DNA of 24,975 nucleotides from a virus, in IMG/VR virus record IMGVR_UViG_3300042863_002847, positions 1-24,975 of that record; one strand, written 5' to 3'. Positions 8,090-15,348 of the stretch are shown here, piece after piece. Below the pieces are notes generated by a model. The model worked only from the letters and a program-made list of their open reading frames with translations, did not search any database and had not been told where the DNA came from. A program made the position numbers and the translations under genes. Every line of letters begins with the position of its first letter. Position 1 is the stretch's first letter.

Positions 8090-8623
8090 CTTCATTTGTT
8101 CAAGAGCCTTTGAAAGTCTTTTGGAAAAGGCTCCTTGAGTTATTCCTACAGACTCTGCACACTCTTTTTGGTCTAATCCCTCAAAGAAATAAAGTTGGAT
8201 TACTTCTCTGCTTTTATCATTCAATTGCTTCATTGCTTCATGAATGCAAATTACATTATCGATCTTGTTAAATGGATCTTGGGATTCTTCTAGAAAATAA
8301 TCATCATCCAAAATTTCTTCTTTTGGAAAATATTTATCTGTGGCATATCTAAATAAATTTATGTCTATTCTTGTTGATAAGAAATAAGAAAAATAAGATA
8401 GTTTTGGATCATACTGATCAATTAATTTTCTTAAAACAAAAATACAGTCGCTTAATATGTCTTCTCTATGTGATGAAAGACGAGATTCTTTTTGAACAAT
8501 TCTCTTGACTGATGAAATAAAAAGAGGCTTATAAAATTCATATAAATCAAAAAGCGCAGATTCATTTCCCGCTTTATGTTTATATAAAAGCTTGTTTATT
8601 TCATCGTAATTGTTCTCTATCAT
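8057..8623 (-). CDS. ECF-like sigma-70 family RNA polymerase sigma factor
   Basis: A 188-aa sigma-like protein that would bind host RNA polymerase and direct it to phage promoters. A region 2-type segment lies at about residues 10-95 (HREDILSDCIFVL, then YDPKLSYFSYFLSTRI). A region 4 helix-turn-helix lies at about 131-180, with LNDKSREVIQLYFFEGLDQK followed by ECAESVGITQGAFSKRLSKA. Region 3 is short and region 1.1 is absent, as in ECF-type factors. The ATG at 8621-8623 lies exactly 6 bases after a TATAAT on the minus strand, suggesting a leaderless message. Its 3' end overlaps the convergent 914-aa gene by 33 bases, with no terminator visible between them. The promoters it controls are unknown. 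Confidence 0.88.
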   Translation of the reverse strand: MIENNYDEINKLLYKHKAGNESALFDLYEFYKPLFISSVKRIVQKESRLSSHREDILSDCIFVLRKLIDQYDPKLSYFSYFLSTRIDINLFRYATDKYFPKEEILDDDYFLEESQDPFNKIDNVICIHEAMKQLNDKSREVIQLYFFEGLDQKECAESVGITQGAFSKRLSKALEQMKLILGEDFLFD

Positions 8624-8635
8624 ACAAAGATTATA
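8624..8635 (-). promoter_or_regulatory. TATAAT -10 element placed for leaderless start of sigma gene
   Basis: TATAAT (8635 down to 8630), then CTTTGT, then the ATG at 8623. A start point 7 bases after the -10 falls on the A of ATG. The same arrangement, with one base difference in the spacer, precedes the gene starting at 16188. A -35 element is weak here. Confidence 0.55.
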
Positions 8636-9632
8636 CAGATGCTAGTTTTGAAATTAATATTGGAAGTGAATGATTTACACTTCCATTTGTCCTAATATCT
8701 ACAATACTATCAGTAATCAACGTAATCATCTTTGCAAATTTATCTGAGGAGTATAAGTTTTCCTTGCTAGATTGTATGCGAATTCTTATGGGATTTTGAG
8801 TTTTTATGGTGAATTGTGGCTCTAAGTAATCATCATCTAGATACTTGCCTAAAATGTCACGCAATTCAACTATTTCTTGAACTTTGTTTAGTGAGAAAGA
8901 CTTTATGTTAGTGTCTGAAATTACAAGCATAAAGTTTATTTGACTAAGAAGAACTAATAATAATCCTTGTTCACCCATAGAGTCAATCAAGAGATCAATC
9001 TTGTTCAAGCAATAGTCAAGATTTTTATTCATCAGTTGTTCGATAAATTCGAATATGTCACATTCTTCATTGAAAGAAGAGTTACTAATGTCACGCAAAA
9101 ATATTTTATCTGTGTAAGAAATTATCTTTTCTAATTCCTTGAATAAGATATCAATATCATAACAAATAATTTCTTTTTTACTACCAGACTGCTTTGACTT
9201 GATACGCAATAAAGGACAAATATCTACTAAATAATTTAATGTCTCACCGTTTATATTTGCGTTGTTTTTAAGTACATAGTTATTAATATGACGCTTAAGA
9301 GAGTTAGAGTCTCCTACAAGTGGATAACTACAGTCAAAGATCAAATTATTCTTTTTAGCCTTTGCGACTAATGACAATCTTCCATCAAAACTATCGTCTT
9401 CGTATAAAATGACATGTTTACTTCCTAAACTGTCACTCTTTTCTTGGATAAGTTTTATGTCTTCATTAGTAATTTTAGTATGTATATAAACATTATTACT
9501 ATCAAAGAATTTTGAATAATTACTTATTATCTTATCTACATTATTGTCAAACAGAAGCACAAGATCAGGAAATTCATCTCTGATATTGTTGATAGATAAT
9601 ATAGTTGAGCCAAAATAAATTCTAGGAAACAT
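8631..9632 (-). CDS. DNA polymerase III delta-like clamp-loader subunit
   Basis: A 333-aa protein resembling HolA, the delta subunit that opens the beta ring and holds the clamp-loader pentamer. The match is by overall pattern. An N-terminal alpha/beta segment is followed by LIFDCSYPL, by LKRHINNYVLKNNANINGE with LNYLVDICP (the delta lid-like region), and by IFEFIEQLMNKNLDYCLNKI and LLLVLLSQINFML in the C-terminal collar domain. No Walker A is present, as expected for delta. The position directly after the beta clamp supports the call. I chose the ATG at 9630-9632 (MFPRIYFG), one base after the clamp stop; the frame is open 13 codons further upstream inside the clamp gene. Divergence is high, so the family assignment needs a profile search. 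Confidence 0.7.
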   Translation of the reverse strand: MFPRIYFGSTILSINNIRDEFPDLVLLFDNNVDKIISNYSKFFDSNNVYIHTKITNEDIKLIQEKSDSLGSKHVILYEDDSFDGRLSLVAKAKKNNLIFDCSYPLVGDSNSLKRHINNYVLKNNANINGETLNYLVDICPLLRIKSKQSGSKKEIICYDIDILFKELEKIISYTDKIFLRDISNSSFNEECDIFEFIEQLMNKNLDYCLNKIDLLIDSMGEQGLLLVLLSQINFMLVISDTNIKSFSLNKVQEIVELRDILGKYLDDDYLEPQFTIKTQNPIRIRIQSSKENLYSSDKFAKMITLITDSIVDIRTNGSVNHSLPILISKLASV

Positions 9633-9633
9633 T

Positions 9634-10731
9634 TTAATCCATTGGGAAAAGAACGTGCTTAAAATTATCACTCTCGAGCATCAATAATACGAAATCATTA
9701 TGCTTCAAGAAGTTTAACTTCAGATTTTTTGAATCTAGCAATTCTAAAACTTTTATCAAATGCGATGAAACGTAAGACACTGAAAGACATTCGTAATTTT
9801 CAACATCAATAGTATCAACAACAGCATTTTTTTCATTACTGGTTGCAGAAACAATTAATTTATTGATATCCAAGGTTAAGTTTATCATATGAGAGTTTGC
9901 AATATTAGAAACAAACTTAACTGACTGAATCAATGCGTCTTTTTTCAATTCTAAAGTAAGAAATGGACTGTATTGAAAAAACTGATTGAAGTTTAGAAAA
10001 ACTTTTTCAAAAGTATTTTTTTCAAGATTACAGCACAATTCTCCACTATCCCATGATAAATATAATTTATTGTTATGCAAGGAAAATTGGATTGCTGATA
10101 TTTTTTCAATATAAAAAAGTATGACATCTGAAATAGTTTTAGAAATTAAAAATGATTGTTGTAAATCATACTTATTTCCAAATATTGAAATTCTATGCTT
10201 GTCAGATGATTGAGAATTAATTTTACCATCTTCTAAAAACCAAAGGATAGAAGTGTAAGGATGTTCTTCAAAGTCTGGAGCACAAGAAAAAGATGTCATT
10301 TTGATACTGTGAACAAAATCATCTACTGTAATATCTAGAGTTTCTTTGTTTGTCAAAAAATGTAAATTGAAGTTATCAACAGGAACAGTGGCCAAAGATA
10401 CTCTGGTTTTTTTATTACCAAATATGAGAAGATTGTCTTCAGGATTATAGATAAATTGAACTTCTTCAGTGGGGAAGTTATTCAAAGCATTGTAGAAAGA
10501 AGAAATATCAAGCCCAAAAGATCCATTTTCTGAACAATTTACATTCTTAAGCAAAAATTTTGAACAACAGAAATTATTTTCCGACTGAATGTAAAGTTGA
10601 CCATCAATAGAGTGAAAAATGAGACTACTAGATGCAGCTTTATTTTCACGCATTGACAGTTTGGACTTTTCAATTTTGTTCAGTAAGGCAAAACATACAA
10701 TATGTTCTGCCTTGTTTAATTTAAATTTCAA
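9634..10731 (-). CDS. dnaN: DNA polymerase sliding clamp, bacterial beta type
   Basis: A 365-aa protein, the usual length of bacterial DnaN, which forms a dimeric ring that tethers polymerase to DNA. Visible marks are the second-domain signature SQSSDKHRISIF, corresponding to the TDGHRL region of DnaN, and the C-terminal HVLFPMD, corresponding to the family's terminal VMPMRL. The three repeated clamp domains fit the length. Its ATG overlaps the stop of the PurA/PurZ-like gene (ATGA at 10728-10731), and the delta-like gene follows after one base, so clamp and loader subunit are translationally coupled. Most T4-like phages use PCNA-type clamps instead, so a bacterial-style clamp indicates a Pol III-like or DnaN-dependent replisome. 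Confidence 0.85.
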   Translation of the reverse strand: MKFKLNKAEHIVCFALLNKIEKSKLSMRENKAASSSLIFHSIDGQLYIQSENNFCCSKFLLKNVNCSENGSFGLDISSFYNALNNFPTEEVQFIYNPEDNLLIFGNKKTRVSLATVPVDNFNLHFLTNKETLDITVDDFVHSIKMTSFSCAPDFEEHPYTSILWFLEDGKINSQSSDKHRISIFGNKYDLQQSFLISKTISDVILFYIEKISAIQFSLHNNKLYLSWDSGELCCNLEKNTFEKVFLNFNQFFQYSPFLTLELKKDALIQSVKFVSNIANSHMINLTLDINKLIVSATSNEKNAVVDTIDVENYECLSVSYVSSHLIKVLELLDSKNLKLNFLKHNDFVLLMLESDNFKHVLFPMD

Positions 10732-11723
10732 TGTATTTGCCCTTGGAATTCTACTTCTGTTTGAGAAAGATAAATCTTTACTTCCTTCAAAATATTAGAA
10801 ATAAATGTATCTTCATTTGCACAAGAAATCAACATATTATTTTCATAGTAATTCCAAGCACAATCAACTTGCCGAAGAACATCCATTTTATTGATGATTA
10901 GCTTTGTGACACCATTCATCTGACAAGCGGTGATTACTTCTTCAATGTTTAACCAATCGATTTGTCTTGGTCGTCCTGTTGTGGCTCCGTACTCTTGACC
11001 AATCTCACGCAACTGTTCAAATCTTTCGTCGTATTTTTGATATCCTTTAGCCCCAACATAGGTAGAATAACACTTGATAACCCCGATAACATTCCGTACT
11101 TGCTTATAATTGAAACCATTGTTTAATACTGCTCCTACTCCAGTGTTTGAAGAAGTGACGTAAGGATAATCACCAAAATCAATGTCAAGCCAATATCCTT
11201 GAGCACCTTCAGCTAAAAATTTCTTTGGGGAAGAATGAATAAGACTATACATATCAACTAGATATGGTTCTAGTTCAGGAACATCTTTGGCACGAAGACC
11301 TGTACGACCAACTTTGTCTTTATAACAAGGGCCATTTCCAGTGCGAGTTGTTCCAATAGTTGTATCTTTGGAATCTTCGTCAATATGATCTTGGGTAATT
11401 ATATGGGCGTTTTCTGCTATTTTAAGGATTGATGTATCGAATCCAAATCCTTCAAGATACTCAAGTTCGTCAAATAATTTTTGCGTATTGACAACACAAC
11501 CATTACCAATGACACTAGGAATGCCATGCAGAATACCACAAGGAACAAGATGTGTAACAATTTTCTCTCCGTTGAGGTAAATTGTATGACCAGCATTCCC
11601 TCCACCATTGAAGCGAACAACGTAGTCATATTCACCAGATGCAGCCATTTGATTGGCTATTTTCCCTTTGCCTTCATCACCATACTGCATACCGATAACT
11701 ACATCAACATTTGAAGTTTCCAT
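10728..11723 (-). CDS. Adenylosuccinate synthetase family enzyme (PurA/PurZ type)
   Basis: A 331-aa member of the adenylosuccinate synthetase family. PurA joins IMP and aspartate using GTP; phage PurZ acts on dGMP to start 2-aminoadenine (Z) synthesis. Visible motifs: GDEGKGK at 15-21 with the PurA catalytic Asp (D16), GGNAGHT with H46, GTTRTGNGPCYKDK, EGAQG at 172-176, PYVTSSNTGVG, aspartate-loop TTGRPR at 248-253, and guanine-recognition NKMD at 278-281. The length is near archaeal PurA and phage PurZ and about 100 residues shorter than typical bacterial PurA. Retained D16 and NKxD argue for GTP use and either PurA or the GTP-using PurZ0 type. Classical PurZ is reported to lack the Asp. It is coupled to the clamp gene by ATGA. 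No Shine-Dalgarno is seen; a small hairpin lies upstream. Confidence 0.88.
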   Translation of the reverse strand: METSNVDVVIGMQYGDEGKGKIANQMAASGEYDYVVRFNGGGNAGHTIYLNGEKIVTHLVPCGILHGIPSVIGNGCVVNTQKLFDELEYLEGFGFDTSILKIAENAHIITQDHIDEDSKDTTIGTTRTGNGPCYKDKVGRTGLRAKDVPELEPYLVDMYSLIHSSPKKFLAEGAQGYWLDIDFGDYPYVTSSNTGVGAVLNNGFNYKQVRNVIGVIKCYSTYVGAKGYQKYDERFEQLREIGQEYGATTGRPRQIDWLNIEEVITACQMNGVTKLIINKMDVLRQVDCAWNYYENNMLISCANEDTFISNILKEVKIYLSQTEVEFQGQIH

Positions 11724-11729
11724 ATGCGT

Positions 11730-11749
11730 ATCTTACTACATTGTAAGAT
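11730..11749. repeat. Small inverted repeat upstream of the PurA/PurZ-like gene
   Basis: ATCTTAC, a 6-base loop, and GTAAGAT form a perfect 7-bp inverted repeat in the 38-base gap before the ATG. It overlaps a TACAAT and a TAAGAT that could act as -10 elements on the minus strand, so it might be an operator or a weak RNA hairpin. Confidence 0.35.
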
Positions 11750-11761
11750 TATTGGCAAGAG

Positions 11762-12385
11762 CTACAATTCTATATCTTTTTCCTCGTCAAAAAATTCTCT
11801 ATCGTCAACACCATTGACAACAACATCAACATGCGTGTCTGGGAATTTTTGTCGAACTTTTTCCATTGCTTCTTCTTTACTGTAATCTTCAAGAGCAAGA
11901 TTAGAAGTGAAAACTACATCGTGAGAAATTTCTTCAGCATCTTCTTCCTCACCATATAAATTTTCTAATCCAGGGATAGAAAGCTGATCTGTTAAGAGTT
12001 TGCCCTCTTTATCAGAACCTTTTGATAATGATTTCAATGACAAAGGATCTAAAAAGAAAAATTTCCATACTCCGCTTTCAGGAAATAAAATAATTTGTGG
12101 ATAAATTGCAAAGTGTCTTCTTGTTCCTTTGGATCTTTCAACAAGTTGCTCCATAGGATCTTTTGATGGATCTACAGTGAACCTTTCATCTCCAAGAACA
12201 TCTACAACATCTCTACCTTGCTGTCGTGCTTTTGTAAGTGCAAAATCAGAATATGTTTCTGGATTTTTATAAACTGCATCAAAGTCTAAATCAGATTTGT
12301 CTATTGCTACTTTGGTGAATTTATCAGCAAGTTTATAACAGCCTATTGTGTCAAGAATAGTTGCGGTTTTCAGAAAATTAATCAT
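11762..12385 (-). CDS. Unknown protein with shared leader-like N-terminus
   Basis: A 207-aa acidic protein with no recognised domain. It starts MINFLKTATILDTIGCYKLA, followed by DKFTKVA, an amphipathic helical stretch with the L-D-x-I-G and A-D-K pattern also found at the N-termini of the proteins at 123-563 and 24683-24975. The middle (residues about 85-120) is hydrophobic and beta-like (FAIYPQIILFPESGVWKFFF) but does not look like a transmembrane helix. The C-terminus is very acidic. The ATG follows the sigma-H-like stop by three bases (TAATCTATG), so it belongs to that operon. If the leader is a capsid-targeting or cleaved propeptide, this could be a virion protein embedded in the replication block. 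This is speculation. Confidence 0.7.
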   Translation of the reverse strand: MINFLKTATILDTIGCYKLADKFTKVAIDKSDLDFDAVYKNPETYSDFALTKARQQGRDVVDVLGDERFTVDPSKDPMEQLVERSKGTRRHFAIYPQIILFPESGVWKFFFLDPLSLKSLSKGSDKEGKLLTDQLSIPGLENLYGEEEDAEEISHDVVFTSNLALEDYSKEEAMEKVRQKFPDTHVDVVVNGVDDREFFDEEKDIEL

Positions 12386-12388
12386 AGA

Positions 12389-13072
12389 TTATTTTTTGGG
12401 TATCTTATGAGACACATCCTTTTTTTCATCATCCTTAAATTGGATGTAGACTTCAGATGCTTTTTTTCTAATTCTTGTAAGTGCATTGTCCACACATTTT
12501 GCTGGGACTTGTAAGCTTTGTGAAATTTCTTTATATGATGAATTTTGTCCATACTCTACAAAAATTTCTGCCTCTAAAGAAGTAAGTTTATTTAGAAGCA
12601 TTGTTGAATTAATTTCTAATTCTTCTCTGACAATAAGGTCTTCAACTAAATTTACTTCTGGAGACTCATCGTAAGGATTTTTCTTGTCTGGAATATAATC
12701 ACCTAAGGAATGAAAATTTCCATCATCATTTAAGATAAAAGGAGCATCTAAAGAAACAGAATCATTCAACGCTGAATTTTTCATTCTTTTTGCTGATGCT
12801 ATTGCTGTAGCTAAGTGTCTTTTGCAGACAAGGTTGACACAAAAGTTCTTGAATGTAGTATCTTTAGTGCAGTCGTATGAGTTTACTGCCTTAAATACAC
12901 CTAATCTCAATTCTTGCATTACATCTTCTCTGTCTCCGCCGACTATGAAAAAGTGTGGTGCAATCTTTTTGAGATCTGGTTCTACCATCTTAAGCAACTT
13001 TTTAAAGGCTGCTTGATTACCTGCTTTTGCTCTGTTTACTATTCTAACTATTCTAAAATCTTCGGTTGCCAT
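12389..13072 (-). CDS. Sigma-H-like sigma-70 family factor
   Basis: A 227-aa sigma factor resembling Bacillus SigH. Region 2 is well kept at about residues 15-110: GGDREDVMQELRLGVFKAV, then TTFKNFCVNLVCKRHLATAI and SVSLDAP. A linker (residues 115-150) leads to a region 4 helix-turn-helix at about 160-205, LTSLEAEIF followed by SYKEISQSLQVPAKCVDNAL and TRIRKKA. It would redirect host RNA polymerase to a phage gene class. I chose the ATG at 13070-13072 (MATEDFR) because GGGAG lies five bases upstream at 13078-13082; an in-frame ATG six codons earlier lacks such a site. It sits between the DnaX-like gene and a protein of unknown function, so it may act as a middle or late switch. Confidence 0.88.
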   Translation of the reverse strand: MATEDFRIVRIVNRAKAGNQAAFKKLLKMVEPDLKKIAPHFFIVGGDREDVMQELRLGVFKAVNSYDCTKDTTFKNFCVNLVCKRHLATAIASAKRMKNSALNDSVSLDAPFILNDDGNFHSLGDYIPDKKNPYDESPEVNLVEDLIVREELEINSTMLLNKLTSLEAEIFVEYGQNSSYKEISQSLQVPAKCVDNALTRIRKKASEVYIQFKDDEKKDVSHKIPKK

Positions 13073-13077
13073 CAAAA

Positions 13078-13082
13078 CTCCC
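13078..13082 (-). promoter_or_regulatory. Ribosome binding site that sets the sigma-H-like start
   Basis: GGGAG on the minus strand, 5 bases before the ATG at 13070-13072. It favours this start over the in-frame ATG six codons upstream, which it overlaps as coding sequence. Confidence 0.7.
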
Positions 13083-13108
13083 GAAGGCATTGTCTTTACT
13101 ACATCTTT

Positions 13109-14167
13109 TTACGCAATATCTTTTTCAGCGTATCTTTCTATTGTTTTGAGAACACCAGTTGTTGCTACAATGTCCTCAGAAACCGTTTGCCTTATGTCTT
13201 TTGTGATCTTATACAATTGATCTGCAATATCGATAAGCAACAAAGTATTTACAGATCTTGCTATATGTTCTATATCAGGATCTCTCTCTACCTTTTTAGT
13301 CTTAGTTACAACATATTTAAAGGCTTCTAAAAAATTTTCTGAAGTTTCAAGAAGCAAATTTCCTAAATTTCTTCCTTCTAAATGAGACGCTTGGATTAAT
13401 CTAAATGCCTGAGCATAACTCTTTTCAATAATTGCATTAGATAAATCGATAGATAGTTGCTTTGGAGATCTGTCAAGTAACATTCTAATATTCTCTTCAG
13501 AAATATCTTGTAAACTAGACTGTTCTAAAATTGATAATGCTGTTCTTGCACTACCGTTTGATTCATCAGCAATAATTCCTAATGCTTCTGTTTCAAAAGA
13601 CAAGCTTTCTTTTTCACAAACTTCAGCAAGTAACTCAACTAAATTTTGTTTATTTAACTTTTTCATAAGAAAAGTTTGGCAACGAGTATGAATAGCCCGA
13701 AGAATTTTATGAGGATCGGTTGTGCAAAAGAAAAACTTTACATAACTTGGCGGCTCCTCAGTAAGTTTGATAAGAGAGGTTTGTGCCTGAGTTGTAAGCA
13801 TTTGTGCTTCATCAAGAATGAAAATCTTATACTTGCCTAATGTTGGTGCTAGACGTGACAGTTGAACTACATTTTCTCGAATATGATCGACACCATTATT
13901 GACTGCACAATTAATTTCATAAACATCTGGATGCTCATCACTCAACACCATATCTTTCAAATCATCCTGCTCTTCAGTGCATAGAAGATGTGCAGAAGCC
14001 ACACGGGCAAGTGTAGTTTTACCAGTGCCAGGAGGTCCAGCTAGAATGTATGCATGAGTAGTCTTATTATTCTTGATTTGATTTTCAAGAATTTCTGCAG
14101 ATTTACTTCCACGAATATCTGTGAAAGTTTTAGGGCGGTATTTATTGTAGTAGCTTTGACTAATCAT
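13109..14167 (-). CDS. dnaX: DnaX-like clamp-loader ATPase (gamma/tau type)
   Basis: A 352-aa AAA+ clamp-loader ATPase. The start motif YYNKYRPKTFTDIRG matches the DnaX N-terminus. Walker A GPPGTGKTT is at residues 44-52, Walker B IFILDEAQ at 115-122, a sensor 1-like CTTDPHKI follows at 148-155, HTRCQ at 160-164 corresponds to the SRC arginine-finger motif (the Ser is Thr here), and sensor 2 GSAR is at 205-208. It lacks the four-cysteine zinc module normally inserted after Walker A in bacterial DnaX, and it lacks the long tau tail, so it is a short, gamma-like form. With the delta-like gene at 8631-9632 it could form a loader for the phage clamp; no delta-prime gene is seen. It overlaps the preceding gene by 8 bases. 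Confidence 0.92.
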   Translation of the reverse strand: MISQSYYNKYRPKTFTDIRGSKSAEILENQIKNNKTTHAYILAGPPGTGKTTLARVASAHLLCTEEQDDLKDMVLSDEHPDVYEINCAVNNGVDHIRENVVQLSRLAPTLGKYKIFILDEAQMLTTQAQTSLIKLTEEPPSYVKFFFCTTDPHKILRAIHTRCQTFLMKKLNKQNLVELLAEVCEKESLSFETEALGIIADESNGSARTALSILEQSSLQDISEENIRMLLDRSPKQLSIDLSNAIIEKSYAQAFRLIQASHLEGRNLGNLLLETSENFLEAFKYVVTKTKKVERDPDIEHIARSVNTLLLIDIADQLYKITKDIRQTVSEDIVATTGVLKTIERYAEKDIA

Positions 14168-14642
14168 CGTCTTCCATCGGTAAAATTAAAGGTAAAGCGT
14201 GAGAACCATCCAAAAGAGATGGTAATCCGTCTTTCAACATCCAGTAAGGTCCAAATCCTGCTCTAACAAAGTATTCTGTAATAAAGCCGTAATCTTGAAC
14301 ATCGAATGAACGAATTTTACCATCTTGAGAGGGACTTATCGAATATAAACATCTAAAAATTATCCACTCTTTCTTGGACTGCTCAAGCTCTTCCCAAAGA
14401 TCAGACCACACTCCAAGACAATAAACTTTTCCATTTCCAAGAGATTGCAAAATTACTCTAGCCCAAGATTGAGTTAGCCCCGACATAATATATGGCGGGG
14501 CATTCTTTCCTTTATATCCATCCATTTCAACAAAGTGAACTAAATCTAAATTTACGTATCCTATAAATGGGTAGTACTTAGAAATTAGTTTTTCTGCTAT
14601 TTCTTTGCATTCTGTGGATTCAATAAATTCCGGTTCACTCAT
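14160..14642 (-). CDS. Degenerate phage metallopeptidase-like protein
   Basis: A 160-aa protein whose layout resembles the putative phage metallopeptidase family: an N-terminal helix (ECKEIAEKLISKYYPFIGY), a strand with VHFVEMDG, a Trp/Leu segment VWSDLWEELEQS, and a C-terminal SFDVQDYGFITEYFVRAG. In active members a DHELxH-type zinc motif would come just before the last block. Here that place reads IIFRCLYSI, with no histidines, so the zinc site is absent and the protein is probably not a peptidase. It may have become a binding or structural protein. The family call is from memory of the pattern and is moderate. Its stop overlaps the DnaX-like start by 8 bases and its start overlaps the preceding gene (ATGA), so it is in the same operon. 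Confidence 0.5.
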   Translation of the reverse strand: MSEPEFIESTECKEIAEKLISKYYPFIGYVNLDLVHFVEMDGYKGKNAPPYIMSGLTQSWARVILQSLGNGKVYCLGVWSDLWEELEQSKKEWIIFRCLYSISPSQDGKIRSFDVQDYGFITEYFVRAGFGPYWMLKDGLPSLLDGSHALPLILPMEDDD

Positions 14643-14971
14643 AGCGATAGCTGTGTTATTGCCACTACTTGGCCATTTTCATCTCTAATTGCAGTAGAAC
14701 CTGTATCTACACAAAATACATCTTCACGATCAAATGGCACAAAATCCATAGTAACTCTATTTACAATAAAGTAGACACCATCTTCAGGTTCAGGTAGGTT
14801 TACAATTTTTTCAAAGTGTGTTTCAGAGATTGGGATTCCTGTCAAATAAGCAACAATTCTTTGTTTAGTCTCTACTCGGCAAGGATTTTCGCATCTTGGT
14901 AAAGTTGCGTGTCCTGAGATTGTAATATCATGTGCCATTAGATTTACAAATTTTTTAAATTCTGGGTACAT
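14639..14971 (-). CDS. Small conserved protein of unknown function
   Basis: A 110-aa protein. Its order of short motifs, FVNLMAHDITI, a Pro/Arg region, GIPISETHFEKIVNLPEPED, GVYFIVNRVTM and a C-terminal DTGSTAIRDENGQVVAI, resembles a small family found in phages and bacteria that I remember only as uncharacterised. Two cysteines (PRCENPC) are present but there is no zinc-type cluster. Its start overlaps the HAD stop as TAATG and its stop overlaps the next gene as ATGA, so it is translated as part of a tightly coupled series. No function is proposed. Confidence 0.7.
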   Translation of the reverse strand: MYPEFKKFVNLMAHDITISGHATLPRCENPCRVETKQRIVAYLTGIPISETHFEKIVNLPEPEDGVYFIVNRVTMDFVPFDREDVFCVDTGSTAIRDENGQVVAITQLSL

Positions 14972-15348
14972 TATAACTCAATACCTCCAATGCCTTCATT
15001 TCGTTTAGGCTGACAAACAAAGGCTGATTGTTCTCCGTTAGCCCTCAAATCATTAATGAGAACCCTAGAACCACCACCAATTCCCATTACTAATTGATCA
15101 TAAACAACACCAGCATAAGAAAGTTGCTTGACTGTTACATCTCGCAAACTCTCTTTACGTCCAGTTGTAAGAATAATCTTATAGCCTTTACTATCCCACT
15201 CACGAATCTTATCTGCAGTTCCATGAATAATCTTAGGTTGATATCCAGGCTTGGCAATTTCAGTAGGATCGCCTTGTTCCCAAAGCGTTCCGTCTAAATC
15301 ACAAAAAATAGTGTAATTCTTTGTGGCTTGGTCAATGTTATGTTCCAT
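14971..15348 (-). CDS. HAD-superfamily phosphatase, small single-domain type
   Basis: A 125-aa HAD-like hydrolase. Motif I is FCDLDGT at residues 15-21 with nucleophile D17 and acid/base D19. Motif II is LTTGRK at 60-65. A motif III-type basic residue is likely K74 or R94, and the acidic motif IV is VLINDL at 97-101 with D100. There is no large cap domain at this length, so small sugar or nucleotide phosphates, or nucleic acid ends, are possible substrates. The context between dUTPase and replication genes suggests nucleotide-related work, but the GGGSRVLIND pattern also occurs in sugar-phosphate-type HAD proteins. The substrate cannot be assigned. Coupled to neighbours on both sides by TAATG overlaps. 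Confidence 0.85.
   Translation of the reverse strand: MEHNIDQATKNYTIFCDLDGTLWEQGDPTEIAKPGYQPKIIHGTADKIREWDSKGYKIILTTGRKESLRDVTVKQLSYAGVVYDQLVMGIGGGSRVLINDLRANGEQSAFVCQPKRNEGIGGIEL

Noticed and set aside
9633-9671. Longer start for the delta-like gene, 13 codons inside the clamp gene
   Set aside because: The ATG at 9632 directly follows the clamp stop and gives the family-like N-terminus; the extension overlaps a conserved clamp C-terminus.
10728-11723. Firm claim that this phage has 2-aminoadenine DNA
   Set aside because: The enzyme keeps the PurA catalytic Asp, and no MazZ, DatZ or specialised polymerase is visible here, so ordinary PurA activity remains equally possible.
12914-13330. 138-codon plus-strand open frame opposite the sigma-H-like and DnaX-like genes
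   Set aside because: It is fully antisense to two well-supported genes, is rich in Cys, Tyr and Phe with no domain, and lacks a ribosome site; it is a shadow frame.
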